DNA of 64,000 nucleotides from contig NC_134838.1 of assembly GCF_965363235.1 (NCBI RefSeq), forward strand, positions 7,507,001 through 7,571,000, read 5' to 3'. Under the pieces are notes generated by a model, which did not search any database, was not told the DNA's origin, and saw only the letters and a program-made list of their open reading frames with translations. Source of the stretch: Mytilus galloprovincialis. Lineage: Eukaryota > Mollusca > Bivalvia > Mytilida > Mytilidae. Positions within the stretch are counted from its first letter, which is position 1; each line of letters starts with the position of its first letter. The position numbers and the translations under genes are program-made. Positions 47,601 to 58,899 of this stretch are shown here, in pieces.

Positions 47601-50600
47601 TTTGATCACTGTATACAGCCAATTGTAACTTATGGTTGTGAAAATTGGGGTGTTATTAACATTACTTCTAAAAGGAAAAATTTGTCCCTTTATGACATAT
47701 TTAAAGATTGGGAGTTTGAGAAGCTAAATTTAAAATTTTGTAAGTATATTATTGGTGTTACAAAGATGTGCACAAATGTAGCAGTCCTGTCTGAATTGGG
47801 TAGATATCCTCTTTATATAAATTTGCTAACACATATGTTTATGTATTGGCATAGACTAGAGAATTCTCCATCTAATTTATTGAAAAATGCTTATGCTGAG
47901 TTAAAAATGATAGAAAGTAAAGGTCAAACTAGTTCCAATAATTCATGGCTCTCTAATATCATTTTCTACAGTGAAAAATTGGGTATTGACCTAAATATAT
48001 GTAAAAATCTAGGAAAAAATAAATTTAAAAACTTATTGAAAAAACAGCTCAAATTAAATTTTCAAAATGATTGGGAGAAAATGCGAGATTTTTATTTACA
48101 GAATCAAGGCAAATTGGACACTTATTTTTCATTCAAAAGGTCATTTGACTATGAAAATTATTTAGATTTAAAGCACCCACAAAAACATTTGTTATCAAAA
48201 TACAGACTTAGCAATCACTGTTTTAAGAATAGAAACTGGCAGACATGAACGAATTACCAATGTATGTGGTAAATATGAAATATTACCTCGACATGAGAGG
48301 ATATGTTTATATTGTAATACAAATTGTATTGAAAATGAAATGCACTTTCTTCTGGAATGCCCAATTTACAATAACCTCAGAAGAGATATCACTGATTATA
48401 TAAAAAAATACCCCAGTTTAGATAGTTTATATATAAATGATCTTTTTTCATGGATCATGATTAATGAAGATAGCAGATTTTTATCTATTTTATGTGCATA
48501 CCTGGATAAAGGCCTGCAACTAAGAAAATCAGAAAATTAGTTAAATACTCTAAAATATATCAAAATTATCTCCCCTTGACCACTGATCCTTTCTTCATGC
48601 ATTTGAATTTCAATTATTATTTTATGTTTCTTTAATCACTCTGTAATGTTTATGTCATGTTGTAATTAATGTTATGCTCTTAATGGGCCCTTTAATTTGG
48701 AAAATAAAAATATTGTATTGTATTGTATTGTATTGTATTGTATATATGTATATAGCATCATGCAATATGTATTACATATATATTTATTTCTTCTGATAGA
48801 CATGACATGTGGAGGATTCCCTGGTCCAGGAATAAAAGAACATAGAATCATGATGAACCCAATGAGAGAATATATAAACAATGACCAAACACATATTGAC
48901 CAAATGTTTGGCTTCTATAAAAATCAGCACAGTAAACAATACCCCTCAGTAGAAGAGCATGAGCAGAGAAAACATATATTTAGACATAATGTTAGGTCAG
49001 TATTGAATTTTTCTGAGTTTTTTTCTTATTATGGTACAAAACAATGAAATAAGCCTTGCACTTTGAATTTTAGCATGGTGGTATAAATTTTGTTGAAGGC
49101 CGTACGGTGACCTATAAAAGCCACAAGAAGATTAGAAATGTGATTATTAATCTTAGGACACAAAAAAGTGGTTAAAAATTTATTAATATTTCACTTGTAT
49201 AGAGCCAATGATGAAACCTGTCAATGCAAGATCAAATTAGACAGCTTACTTGTTAATACAGGATAAATAAGACAGGTTACCTGTGTGTGCAGGAAAAATT
49301 GGACAGAATACATTTAAATGCACATTTCAGTTTAGACAGGTTACCTGTTAAAGTAGGATTCGCAAAATTCTATCAAACTGTTATATTATTAAGTCCAACA
49401 TATAACTATAACAACTTTTCATTGTGGTACAAATGCCTAGAATATGCAGTGGTTATTACTTTTTGATTGTAGATATATTCACTCTAAGAACAGAGCTGGT
49501 TTAACATACAGACTGGCTGTCAATCACCTGGCAGATAAATCATCAGAAGAACTAAAACTAATGAGAGGATTTAGATATACACCTGGTAACCATGGTGGTC
49601 TGCCATTTGAAAGATCTAAATATAACTTAAAAGATGTTCCAGCTAATCTGGATTGGAGATTATATGGTAAGATATTTTATAGTTTCATACTTCTGATTAA
49701 AGTTGATTTTTTTTAAATAAAAGAAATATATTAGATTTTGAACTTATGAAAAATAATATTTTAGGTGCTGTTAATCCTGTCAAAGACCAGGCAGTGTGTG
49801 GATCATGTTGGAGTTTTGGAACCACAGGAACAATAGAAGGAGCTTATTTCCTTAAGGTAAGGGACAATAAAGGGAGCTTATTTCCTTAGATAAGGGACTT
49901 TCCGATTTGAATTTTCCTTGGTGTTTGTGTTATTTTATTTTTTTCGGTACATTCTAATTTGGTCAAATTGATCCTGAAAAGTGTAAACTAGTACTTCATG
50001 TACTTTTAGTTGCCTCTCAATGTATGAGCTATATAATGGTATATATTCAATCACTTGCAAAGTTGATGGTGTAAAAAGTTTATTTCTAGGTAAATTTGTA
50101 CTTGACAAAGTAACTCTTATAAAGTTTAATTTTACAAAGAGCCTCTTATAAAATTTAATTTTACAAAGAACCTCTTATAAAATTTGATTTTACAAAGTAC
50201 CTCTAAGGCTCTTACAAAGTTTGAATTGACAAAGTACCACTTATAAAGTTTGATTTGTCATCATGATTCACTAGTAGTATATATAACTTTATAAGCTTAG
50301 TGTAGTTCATAAATAAAGTATCTCTGACTGTTTGTGATAAGATCATAACTGAATCATATAAATGGAGTGTTTAAGATAAGAGCTTTACCGGTGACACATA
50401 CAGTATAATCTTGTAACTATCAAATTGAAAGTTGCAAACCTTTTAAATACAAGAATGATAGTCTTTTTAAAAATGTTCCTGTCTTAATTTTTTTTTTGTC
50501 GTAATTGTTTTTGATTTTGAATCTGTGGAGAAAGAAAATGACTTTGTCGTTGATTTGGGTGCACTATTCATGATATAAATTATAGTGAGTTGTTGAGTGT

Positions 50601-53600
50601 AAATTCAGAAATTTATAATTGCCATTTGTTGACCAATCAATGGGCCAAAAGTTAAGATTGATTGTTGTGATTTTTAAGAAATGTTGCATTATTTACAAAT
50701 GTAGAATGTTATCAAAATTATTATATTTTATTTTTTTGCCAAAACTGCAATTTTTACAACAATAAAACATCACAAAAAAGGATAAATTTAGAAAATGTTA
50801 TGTCAAGTGAACATGCATATGGTGAAGTTTTTTGTATATTTTTTTCATTTTACAGACAGGAAATTTGGTGAGGTTATCCCAGCAAGAATTGATGGATTGT
50901 TCCTGGGGAGAAGGTAACAATGCCTGTGATGGAGGAGAAGATTTCAGAGCCTACCAGTATATCATGAAAAATGGGGGTCTCACAACAGAGGAACAATATG
51001 GTGGATATTTAGGCCAGGTATGACATAAAGCACAGCAAGTAGACAATGAAAAATTTCATATACACATAATGTATATATAAGAAAGCACACAGAAATGTTT
51101 TTGACACATACTTGAAAAGAGAGCTATAAGCAAGTGCTTGAAATAAAATATGTGTAAAGAAACATTTTACTTAAATGTTATAATTTACAAGTATATAGAT
51201 ATGCTGCTATTGGTGATCAATACATATTGCCTGGCTCACGGTATGGATGGTGCTTTGATAATCTGCTTTTAAAACTATTTTCTTAAAATGCTTTATTTAT
51301 TATGTACTTTAAAATTAACCTGATGAGGAAGAGAGGTCAGCTAGTATGCATATTCTAAAAATAGAATCAATCTAATATGAGGCAGGCATTACCTGTGAAT
51401 GGGGACGAAGTCTATGATTTTTGTCGAGCCTGCAACTTTTGTTGCAGAAAGCTCGACATAGGGATAGTGATCCGGCGGCGGCGGCTACGGCGGCGGCGGT
51501 GTTAGCTAACTTCTTAAAGGCTTTATATTTTAGAAGGTGGAAGACCTCGATGCTTCATACTTTGTATATAGATGCCTCATGTTACGAAGTTTCCGTCAGT
51601 CACATGTCCAATGTCCTTGACCTCATTTTCATGGTTCAGTGACCACTTGAAAAAAAAGTTCAGATTTTTTGTAATGTTGAATTCTCTCTTATTATAAGTA
51701 ATAGGATAACTATATTTGATATGTGCGTACCTTGAAAGGTCCTCATGTCTGTCAGACAGTTTTCACTTGACCTCGACCTCATTTCATGGATCAGTGAACA
51801 AGGTTAAGTTTTGGTGGTCAAGTCCATATCTCAGATACTACAAGCAATAGGGCTAGTATATTCGTTGTATGGAAGGACTGTAAGGTGTACATGTCCAACT
51901 GGCAGGTGTCATCTGACCTTGACCTCATTTTCATGGTTCAGTGGTTATAGTTAAATTTTTGTGTTTTGGTCTGTTTTTCTCATACTATATGCAATAGGTC
52001 TACTATATTTGTTGTATGGAATGATTGTAAGGTGTACCTATCAAGCGGGCAGATGTCATGTGACCTTGACCTCATTTTCATGGTTTAGTGGTCGAAGTTA
52101 AGTTTTTGAGTTTTGGTCTTTTTATCTAATACTATATGCCATAGGTCATCTATATTTGGTGTATGGAAATATTTTATGATCTTTATGTCAGTCGCGCAGG
52201 TTTTATTTGACCGTGACCTCATTTTCACGGTTCATTGCACAGTGTTAAGTTTTTGTGTTTTGGTCTATTTTTCTTAAACTATAAGTAATAGGTCAACTAT
52301 ATATTTTGTATAGAAGCATTGTTAGCTGTACATGTCTGCCTGGCATGGTTCATCTGACCTTGACCTCATTTTCAAGGTTCATTGGTCTTTGTTTAGTTAT
52401 CTTGGACTTGGTTAATGTTAAGTTTATGTGACAGTTGTATTAAAGCTTAGGGCTATTCCAGAAAAAAATGTATGGGGGGGTTGGAAGGCACATTATATTA
52501 ATAATACATGGGTGATGGGAATCAGAGCAACTTTTCACACTATAATGCACTATAATACGTATATATATACTGAATTACAATTGTCTGGGTGGCGGGTGCT
52601 GACAAGAACTGCCTTCCAACTCCCCCATACATTTTTTTCTGGAATAGCCCTTAGCTTTATACTTAGGACTATCAACATAATATCAATGATTAGTATAGAA
52701 GGCGAGACATTTCAGGGTGTGCACTCTTGTTTTTTTAAATCAACAATGTTAAAAGAGAAACGGAAATACCGTAACGTTTCCGATTTTGGTTCTGTTGTTA
52801 GGGATTTTAGTTATTTAAGTTATGATGTCATATTCAATGTAAACAAAGAAACGCTGTCATCAGGTAACGTTTTTTTGATAACAAACATATTTTTTTTTAA
52901 ATGAATTAGTATTAGTTCCTTTCTTAGACTGATAAATATACATTTTATTCAAAGTCTCATATAAACAAGACCGGAAACGGAAGTAGATTTCTGCGCAGAT
53001 CCGGAAATTCAAAACCTTGACAAAAAAAAATTGAACAATTTTGAGTTCATTAGTACAATGAAAAATTTGGGAAATTTTCCCGATTTTTTTTTTTTTTTTT
53101 TTTTATTGAATTTTCTACTGTAATCGGGGTTTTCGTCTCCATAAAAAGAATAGCTATGAGAATTCAGATTTGTTAAGAGCATTTATATTGTTTCTTGAAT
53201 CTTATCCAAATAAGAGAAATTTTACTAATTAGTAAGTAGTGGTACTTATTTCTATTATTTTTAGTAATATCAGGATCACTCTTTGGCATGCCATCATAAA
53301 TGGGTTTTTGAGACAAAACAAGCTTTAATTTGCAGATGGAGTTACACTATACACTATTTGGCTATATCTCATAATACCTGACATCTTGTTTTTATATAAG
53401 AGCATGGATATCAGCAAAAATGTTGGCAATCTTCACTTTTATGTCTGTTTCTAATGTTTTTTTTGCAAATGTTCTTTATATGCTGTATTTATCTATTGTA
53501 ACATACTTTTATGAAACATACTAATAACTATAATTAAGAAATAATTCTTTCATGCCATGCTCTATGCTCATTTTAACATGGGTAGGCATTATATTTGTTA

Positions 53601-55188
53601 ATATCTTAATACCGAGCGTTAGCGAGGTATTAAATGTTTACAAATATAATGCCTACCCATGTTAAAATGAGCATAGAGCATGGCATGATAGAATTATTTC
53701 GATTCTAATAGGAATATTTTGAACTTTTGTACTTCGAAGCGGACCTATAGTAGACGCTTGTAATGTCGCCATTTTGATTTGATGAACAAAAACGTTATAG
53801 AAAAATCAAGTTTATCAATAAAAAAAGAACAGATACATTTAAACTTACTTTTAGAATGTTTTTATTTAATTTCGTAGCGAGCAACACCAACAAAAATGTC
53901 CATTTTGATCTCTGGCGTTGTTCAAAATTCATCTGACGTTGCAATTTCAATTGTGACGTCAATCACGTGCAGCCCATGTTCTATTCGAATTAGAACATGG
54001 CTTTGTACCCAAAGCTAAAGAAGAACGTCATATTAGAATATTAAATCTTTCAGGATGGCCAATGTAGGAAAGACAAAGTGACACCAATTGCCAAATTGAA
54101 AAACTATGTGAACATAACACAGTATGACCAACAAGCATTGACATTTGCTATTGCCCACATGGGACCAGTTTCAGTGGCTATTGATGCATCACATTTGTCA
54201 CTGTCATTCTATGCTAATGGTGTATATTATGAACCAAAGTGTGGTAAGTGTGCTTCTATGCTAATGGTGTATACTATGAACCAAAGTGTGGTAAGTGTGC
54301 TTCTATTTAACACATTTCAAAGGTCTAATGGCCATGTTACTTAGGCTATGAATTCAATATTCTTAGAGTCATATATTGTCTGTCCTACCTTTGTTAACTG
54401 TTAATTTCTGTGGGTTTTTATTACCAGAAAGCTCTTTATTTCTGTGCAAACATTCTATTTAGAAAAGGATATAAAGTTATTACTTCCTTGATTTTATGTG
54501 GAACTCACAATAAAACATTTACTATGGTCCAAAATTTTGCTACACATGTCACTTGAAAGGTCCTGTTTATAGATAATTTAGATAGTATTCATATATTTCT
54601 GGTATTTGCCACAAACAATGTGTGCATTATAAGACACTAAAAAAAAAAGTCTATTATTGATGTGCCTTTTTTATCTATTATCAGTTAAAAATTATTGTAT
54701 GTGCTATAACAAATTGTATCAATACAAGTAATAAAACAGGAAGCAAAGTGGCATGGTTTATAAGGCATTTCAAAATTTAACATCCTTGGTTTATAAGGTA
54801 TTTTAGAATTTGATAAAAAATATTTTATTTATATTATTTCTTTATACAGCTGAACTCTAAATCAATGCAGATTTAAATGCATAGGTTACTTGGTTTTAAA
54901 GAGTAGAAATTATAAAAATAAATAAAAAGATTATCTATATCAAAAAGTAATAATTGTTAGAAATGAGAGTAACAGTAGGTTTAACTTTTTATATTTTTAG
55001 GAAATAAACCAGATGATTTGGATCATGCCGTTTTAGCTGTGGGATATGGGACAATGAATGGTCAAGCTTACTGGTTAATTAAAAATTCTTGGTCAACATA
55101 CTGGGGAATGGATGGATATGTACTTATGTCTCAAAAGGACAATAATTGTGGAGTTGCCACTGATGCTACTTATGTTATCATTGAATAA
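38625..55188 (+). CDS. C1A cysteine peptidase, counting-factor-associated protein D type, complete
   Basis: Papain-fold protease, made as a secreted or lysosomal proenzyme. Exons: 38625-38679, 42719-42874, 43407-43582, 44291-44528, 48800-48995, 49473-49666, 49765-49856, 50856-51017, 54054-54243, 55001-55188. All junctions are GT-AG, phases agree, 548 aa. Residues 1-23 are a signal peptide (core [13 protein letters not shown]). About 24-210 form the N-terminal domain that sets this type apart from ordinary cathepsins. 240-300 is the I29 inhibitor propeptide ([16 protein letters not shown] just after). From ~330 ([11 protein letters not shown]) comes the mature enzyme with Gln347, Cys353 (CGSCWSF), His495 ([10 protein letters not shown]) and Asn515 (LIKNSW), so catalysis should be intact. 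[16 protein letters not shown] has the usual disulphide cysteines. Introns carry a hAT-like element, SINE, LINE and large composite repeats. Exons 7 and 9 have tandem copies of their 3' junctions. The family name rests on layout and motifs. Confidence 0.92.
38980..40449. mobile_element. TIR element (hAT-like ends) in peptidase intron 1
   Basis: The left end 'caggggcggacccag' pairs with right end 'ctgaatctgccactg'. The 5-bp sequence CTATA flanks both sides. G-runs lie just inside the ends and 'gcgagcggagcgaggcgaaa' follows at the left. Length is 1470 bp with a 104-codon open frame (39540-39854) of no known family; no transposase is recognised. The CAGGGG-type start suggests hAT, but 8-bp target duplications are not seen, so the class is tentative. 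Smaller relatives lie at 12574-12722 and about 42310-42440. Confidence 0.6.
40450..42718 (+). other. Remainder of peptidase intron 1
   Basis: 41152-41379 and 42019-42210 are open on the plus strand but match nothing I know and lack splice context. 42310-42440 is a fragment of the 38980-40449 family ('gtgcctcgctccgttcggcg'). Otherwise AT-rich. Confidence 0.4.
43199..43337 (+). repeat. 19-bp tandem repeat, seven units, peptidase intron 2
   Basis: The unit 'ctgctgttaatgtcaatag' is repeated seven times with substitutions at three positions. It lies about 70 bp before exon 3. Confidence 0.9.
43685..43870 (-). mobile_element. tRNA-derived SINE, minus strand, copy 2 (peptidase intron 3)
   Basis: It shares 'ggaggaagccggattgcctg', 'aaaaccaccgacctacgaaa' and 'caattaagattggagt' with 31550-31660. 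On the minus strand the B-box-like 'gaggttgtgagctcgaaccc' is near the head; the A box is degraded. Confidence 0.6.
44872..47063. mobile_element. Composite TIR repeat with internal tandem blocks, peptidase intron 4
   Basis: The left end 'tttatacgaccgca' and right end 'tgcggtcgtataaag' are inverted. A (GTC)n run at about 44925-44967 follows the left end. Inside are four ~165-bp units (44980-45600, 'aggaattaggggccaaaaag') and then about four ~130-bp units (45600-46130, 'ggttctttgatatgc'). 46555-46855 is a second element nested within. This is a very common mussel repeat by recollection. No transposase is seen; the 165-codon minus-strand frame at 45693-46190 is a product of the tandem units. Confidence 0.7.
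46555..46855 (+). mobile_element. 'gccccacctacgatagtag' repeat nested in the composite element
   Basis: It starts 'atgccccacctacgatagta', has a (TCCG)-type run 'gtccgtccgtccgtctgtcc', and ends 'gtggggcattcgtgtactga' + 'ggacacattcttgtt'. The reverse of its second half is at 15797-15910. It reproduces a family I recall as frequent in bivalves. Confidence 0.65.
47160..48742 (+). mobile_element. 5'-truncated LINE with RT C-terminal half and TATTG tail, peptidase intron 4
   Basis: The coding part starts inside the RT domain ([10 protein letters not shown]), has the catalytic box [11 protein letters not shown] (about residues 30-40 of the frame) and the thumb region ([20 protein letters not shown]). 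A C-terminal zinc-finger-like end CLYCN...EMHFLLECP follows, with the stop at 48538-48540. A frameshift near 48215-48245 separates the 361-codon frame from the last ~100 codons, so it is inactive though little decayed. The tail is (TATTG)6 at 48711-48740, typical of microsatellite-tailed non-LTR elements. The clade (Jockey/CR1-like) is not certain. Sense orientation relative to the host gene. Confidence 0.85.
49830..49896 (+). repeat. 34-bp tandem duplication across peptidase exon 7 / intron 7 junction
   Basis: Copy 1 (49830-49863) holds the last 27 nt of exon 7 and donor CTTAAG|gtaaggg. Copy 2 (49864-49896) repeats 'acaata', 'gggagcttatttcctta' and 'aaggg', but its donor GT is gone ('cttagataaggg'). 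Only the first donor can be used, in agreement with the exon model. Confidence 0.85.
50100..50260 (+). repeat. ~30-bp degenerate tandem repeat, peptidase intron 7
   Basis: The unit 'ttacaaagagcctcttataa' + 'aatttaatt' is repeated about five times with drift. Non-coding. Confidence 0.7.
51415..52725 (+). mobile_element. Composite dispersed repeat with ~165-bp subunits, peptidase intron 8
   Basis: The start 'tgtcgagcctgcaacttttg' + 'ttgcagaaagctcgaca' is a hairpin, followed by a (CGG)-type run 'ggcggcggcggctacggcgg'. Then come about six subunits containing 'gaccttgacctcattttcat' + 'ggttcagtg'. The end reads 'gcgagacatttcagggtgtg'. A MITE is nested at 52450-52650. A reverse-oriented run of the same subunits is at 56350-57120. 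A common bivalve repeat by recollection. Confidence 0.7.
52450..52650. mobile_element. MITE with TTA target duplication (PIF/Harbinger-like)
   Basis: TIRs of ~43 bp start 'gggctattccagaaaaaaat' and end 'atttttttctggaatagccc'. TTA flanks both sides (52447-52449, 52651-52653). Total 201 bp; the nearly perfect arms indicate recent insertion into the composite repeat. Confidence 0.88.
53539..54000. mobile_element. Long-hairpin foldback element, peptidase intron 8
   Basis: The arms 53539-53598 and 53640-53699 (~60 bp) pair almost perfectly around a ~40-nt loop that contains a further small hairpin ('ttaatacc' / 'ggtattaa'). Downstream to 54000 there are paired words 'gaacat'/'atgttc', a CRE-like TGACGTCA and a CACGTG. 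It ends ~50 bp before exon 9. Confidence 0.7.
54207..54300 (+). repeat. 47-bp exact-type tandem duplication across peptidase exon 9 / intron 9 junction
   Basis: Two copies of 47 bp (54207-54253, 54254-54300) differ at one base. Each contains codons for [13 protein letters not shown] and the donor TGTG|gtaagtgtgc, so two identical donors lie 47 nt apart. Use of the second would insert 47 nt and shift the frame; the model uses the first (54243). Confidence 0.92.
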
Positions 55189-55205
55189 ACATTCATTTAA
55201 ATAAA
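55184..55205 (+). promoter_or_regulatory. Candidate poly(A) signals of the peptidase gene
   Basis: AATAAA overlaps the stop codon (55184-55189) and recurs at 55200-55205. Further AATAAA words lie near 55590 and 55731, so the 3' UTR length cannot be fixed. Confidence 0.4.
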
Positions 55206-55209
55206 ATGT

Positions 55210-56349
55210 ATTAAATATTATCTGTGTTTCTGGTGAAAATGTATTGAACCAAATTAAATTGCACAGTTAAACTGTAATGTCATTTTCTAGATTTTATACA
55301 TTCTTCATAAGGAGGTTTCTTTTCTGAAGTAACATTTTTGGAACAGGGATTAAAAAAGAAATTGGTAGTGAGGATAGTTAAGTTTTTACCAGAAACACAG
55401 ATCAGATGAGCACTTCTTCAAATCAAAGTTAACTGTGATAGATATTACTCTTATAGTACTGAATTGTACAGGAAAATAGATTTTTTTTGTATAGTTGTTG
55501 GACATTAGATTATGACATAATCATAATCTTCAATTAACATGATAAATTTCCTTTTTTGTTTTTTGTTTTTGTATTATTTTTTTTAAATTTTAATAAAGAA
55601 ATAGGTGTATAAACATGATAAACGCTAAAGTGTAAAAAAAGATGAGCAGTAAATAAATTTCTTTGGTCTTTTGGTGCAATATAAAACAAAAAAGTTTTGT
55701 ACAGGTGGATTTGTTACTTTTTCATTTTTTTCAATAAAAATGAATATATCTTGCCATATGTTGTGTTGTATTTTTATTACAAGGTTGTTTTTTTGTGTAA
55801 TGCAATTTTAGGTAGTATAGGGGTTATTATCTTACCTCCAAGACAGTTATTTTGAATACTTTGCCAAACTGTCTTTGATATCATTCAATTTTTAAAAACA
55901 TAAAAATTATATTATACATCACCAAACTTATGTTTAAAACCAATCTGATGAGTTAAGTCCTTTTCAACTGATGTTTACAGTTTGTTCTTATGTTGCACCT
56001 TTACATCACTGTCCCAGGTTAGTGGAAGGGGTGCATTGGTGGAGAGTTTTCCCATTCACAATCAGACCACATCTTAATTTTGTTTTGTTTCTTGTATACA
56101 CTAGATTCTTTTCCTTTAAAATGACCATAAAAGGCAGAAAATAATCTATTCCTAACTCTACTGGTTGTCATGTTGCTACTCTGCATAAGAAAAGATTTGC
56201 ATGCTTGTTTTACACTTTTCATTAGACTGTGTGTTAACAACAGTGCATGCACTGAAATGTCTTGCCTGCTTCACTTTTTATGTTTGAATTCATGTTGAAA
56301 GTCTGTAAAAATGAACATTTTATAACAGTACCACATACCCTTAACATTA
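55210..56349. other. Downstream flank / possible 3' UTR of the peptidase gene
   Basis: AT-rich, several AATAAA words, no repeat shared with the rest of the window and no exon recognised on either strand. Confidence 0.4.
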
Positions 56350-57120
56350 TAAATGATCAAATGTAATTTAGGTCAAGGTTATTAAAACCCTGCCAGAGAG
56401 TCTTGAACACCGTACTGTCACACCAAAAACCAAGTAAAGTTAGCCATTTGCAGTTAGTATCTGAGAAACATAATTAATTACAAAATTTGAACATTAACCT
56501 ATGAACCATGAAAACGAGGTGAAGGTCAGATGAACCCTGCTAGCCAACATGCAATACACCAAATAGTATGGCTATATTGCTTACAAAAGTATTTTAAAAA
56601 CAAAAAATAACCTCAAAAACTGTATAATGGACTATGAAAATGAGGTCATGGCCAGATGAACAGACAGACATGTACAACTAGAATAATTATGTACACCAAT
56701 TTTAGTGGCCTTATGGCTGATAGTATCTGAGAAATAGATCAAACCATAAAAACTATATATTATTTAATGAACCATTCATTTTATGAACCTTTTCAGACAG
56801 ACATGAAAACCTCATAATTATTCATTACACCATATGTACTTAATCTATTGCTTTTAATATCTGATAAACCGACAAAACCATGAAAACTTAAATTGACCAA
56901 TGTACCATAGTAATAAGGTCAAGTCGAATATATCACAACAGACATGTACACCATACAATCATTTCATAAAACAAACAGAGTAGCCTTACTGCTATTGTAT
57001 CTAACAAATAGACGGAATACGGAAAACAAATAACATTGACCAAACATGAAGTGTACAAACCATAAACATGAGGTGAAAGTCAAATTAGTAACCTGTAGAT
57101 AGTATAATCACTAATTTGTG
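56350..57120 (-). repeat. ~165-bp subunit repeat, inverted relative to 51415-52725
   Basis: 'gaacattaacctatgaacca', 'tgaaaacgaggtgaaggtca' and 'ggtcatggccagatgaacag' are reverse-complement forms of the 'gacctcattttcatggttca' subunit. About four to five degenerate subunits. Confidence 0.65.
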
Positions 57121-58660
57121 CATTTTTCCTTTGATCTTTTTTTGTGATAATTTTTCATATCAAGCTACTCGCTTGAGATGGCAAATTATTGCTAGAAACT
57201 AAGCAGGCTTGTGGCGTTGCTATTAACGAAATGGACATGAAATTGACAACGTCATCATAGGTAAAATAGCAATAAACAGATTATCATTGGTCATCTCAAC
57301 TCGATTGCCTTTCTCACTTTCGCACGTCCCGGCTCAAGCGAGAAAATCAATCTCGTTGAGATGACCAAAGATAATCTATGAAAATAACAATAAGACTGAT
57401 CCGTAAGAAAAATTCAAAAATCCTTGATGAAATGGCAAAATCAAAATGTCAAACACATTCACTAGTAGTTTTATATTTAGCTCCAAACATATTTTGGTTA
57501 TTTTATATGATATACCTAAATACAGAGAGCTCCTCCACAATACTGAATTATACCAAAGATTTTAATATATATGGGTCCTATATATATACTGTATTATAAA
57601 GAACTAAAAGTGGCATAGATCGAATAAAATGCTTATTTCTCAATAAACTTAAAATCTGAGTGACCAAAACTTGTGGAGAAATCTAGAAAACAACAAAATT
57701 TGGTAACTTAGTTAAAGAAAAAATCAATAAAAGAATATCTTTAGAACATTGCTCTGGTGGGTCAAAATCATGCAAGTTTTGAAACAGTTGAACCATTTTT
57801 TTCACAATAAAGGGACAATTTGTCTTTTTAGAATCTAAAGGACTATAGTAATCTCATTGTTCGTATACTAAAATGTAAATAACACTACGTCTTTGGTTTA
57901 ATTTCCATTGTTTAGTACAATTTAAACCAATCACAACATTTTGGTGTATGCTTTTGAAAGTATAACCCAGAATACATTAGATTCTGAAATGGTGACTTGT
58001 GGTTCCAGATAAGGATGGAAGGGAAATTTTTTTTACTAATATTGTTAAATCGCATTGAAAAGACTTTGAACACCTTAAATAGATAAAACTAAGTTAATAT
58101 ACTGACAGTAAGCTAAAACATCAAATATCAAATAAAATATAAAAACAAGGTGGGAGGGGGGGGGGGGGGTCCACTCCACAAACACCTGTGTTTTATTTAT
58201 AATGTTCCAGTTTTATTTCCCAATATGTAAACAAAAGTTATCTTTTTGAATGGATGATACTACAAATAAAAAAATACATTTGCTATTATTAAGCTAATAA
58301 AACGGCAAGCTTTTTTAGAAAAGCTAATACTTGTATTATCACTAAATACGGAATATACATATCCGTTACGTTACGCTGCCGGTATTTAGTATTCGTTTCT
58401 CGCTTCCTGTCAAAAAAAAATCACGTTTTTTATATTATTGTTTTCATCTCTTCTGTAAGTTTCACTCCAAAACCCAGAAAATGAAGCCTAGATAAAATAT
58501 GTAAAGTACATGAAGCGATTTGTGACTTTTTTCAGTAGGTTAAAAGTAGTAGGGACATTATCAAGACCAAAATCGTTTTACCAAATGGTTTCCAAACTCA
58601 TCACTGACAGCAGTCGAAACGCAGGCACTTGTCTGTGATGCGAAAACAGACTAAAATGTC
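57121..58660. other. Intergenic DNA with a small foldback
   Basis: 57279-57377 folds: 'agattatcattggtcatctc' pairs with 'gagatgaccaaagataatct'. 58140-58170 has a G-run. No gene seen. Confidence 0.5.
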
Positions 58661-58670
58661 ATGGTGAACC

Positions 58671-58892
58671 ACAGGCACTTGTTTCTATCCATTGGAAGAC
58701 CCACTATCAACGTACATTTACGAGTAAATGTACGTTGATAGTGGGTCTTCCAATGGATAGAAACAAGTGCCTGTATTTCTATCCATTGGAAGACCCACTA
58801 TCAACGTACATTTACGAGTAAATGTACGTTGATAGTGGGTAAAATGTACGTTGATAGTGGGTCTTCCAATGGATAGAAACAAGTGCCTGTGT
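58671..58892. repeat. Cluster of perfect palindromes (51-bp arms, 2-nt loop, plus partial repeats)
   Basis: 58671-58721 and 58724-58774 are exact inverted copies with only GA between them. A second palindrome follows with 23-bp perfect inner arms around the same GA centre (to 58839), and then another partial right arm to about 58890. The arm begins 'acaggcacttgtttctatcc'. No coding content. Confidence 0.95.
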
Positions 58893-58899
58893 GGTAAAT

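Noticed and set aside
48697-49047. Stand-alone 116-codon protein
   Set aside because: It is peptidase exon 5 extended into the LINE tail upstream and the intron downstream.
52428-52904. 158-codon plus-strand protein
   Set aside because: It crosses the borders of a TTA-flanked MITE and the composite repeat; not a conserved protein.
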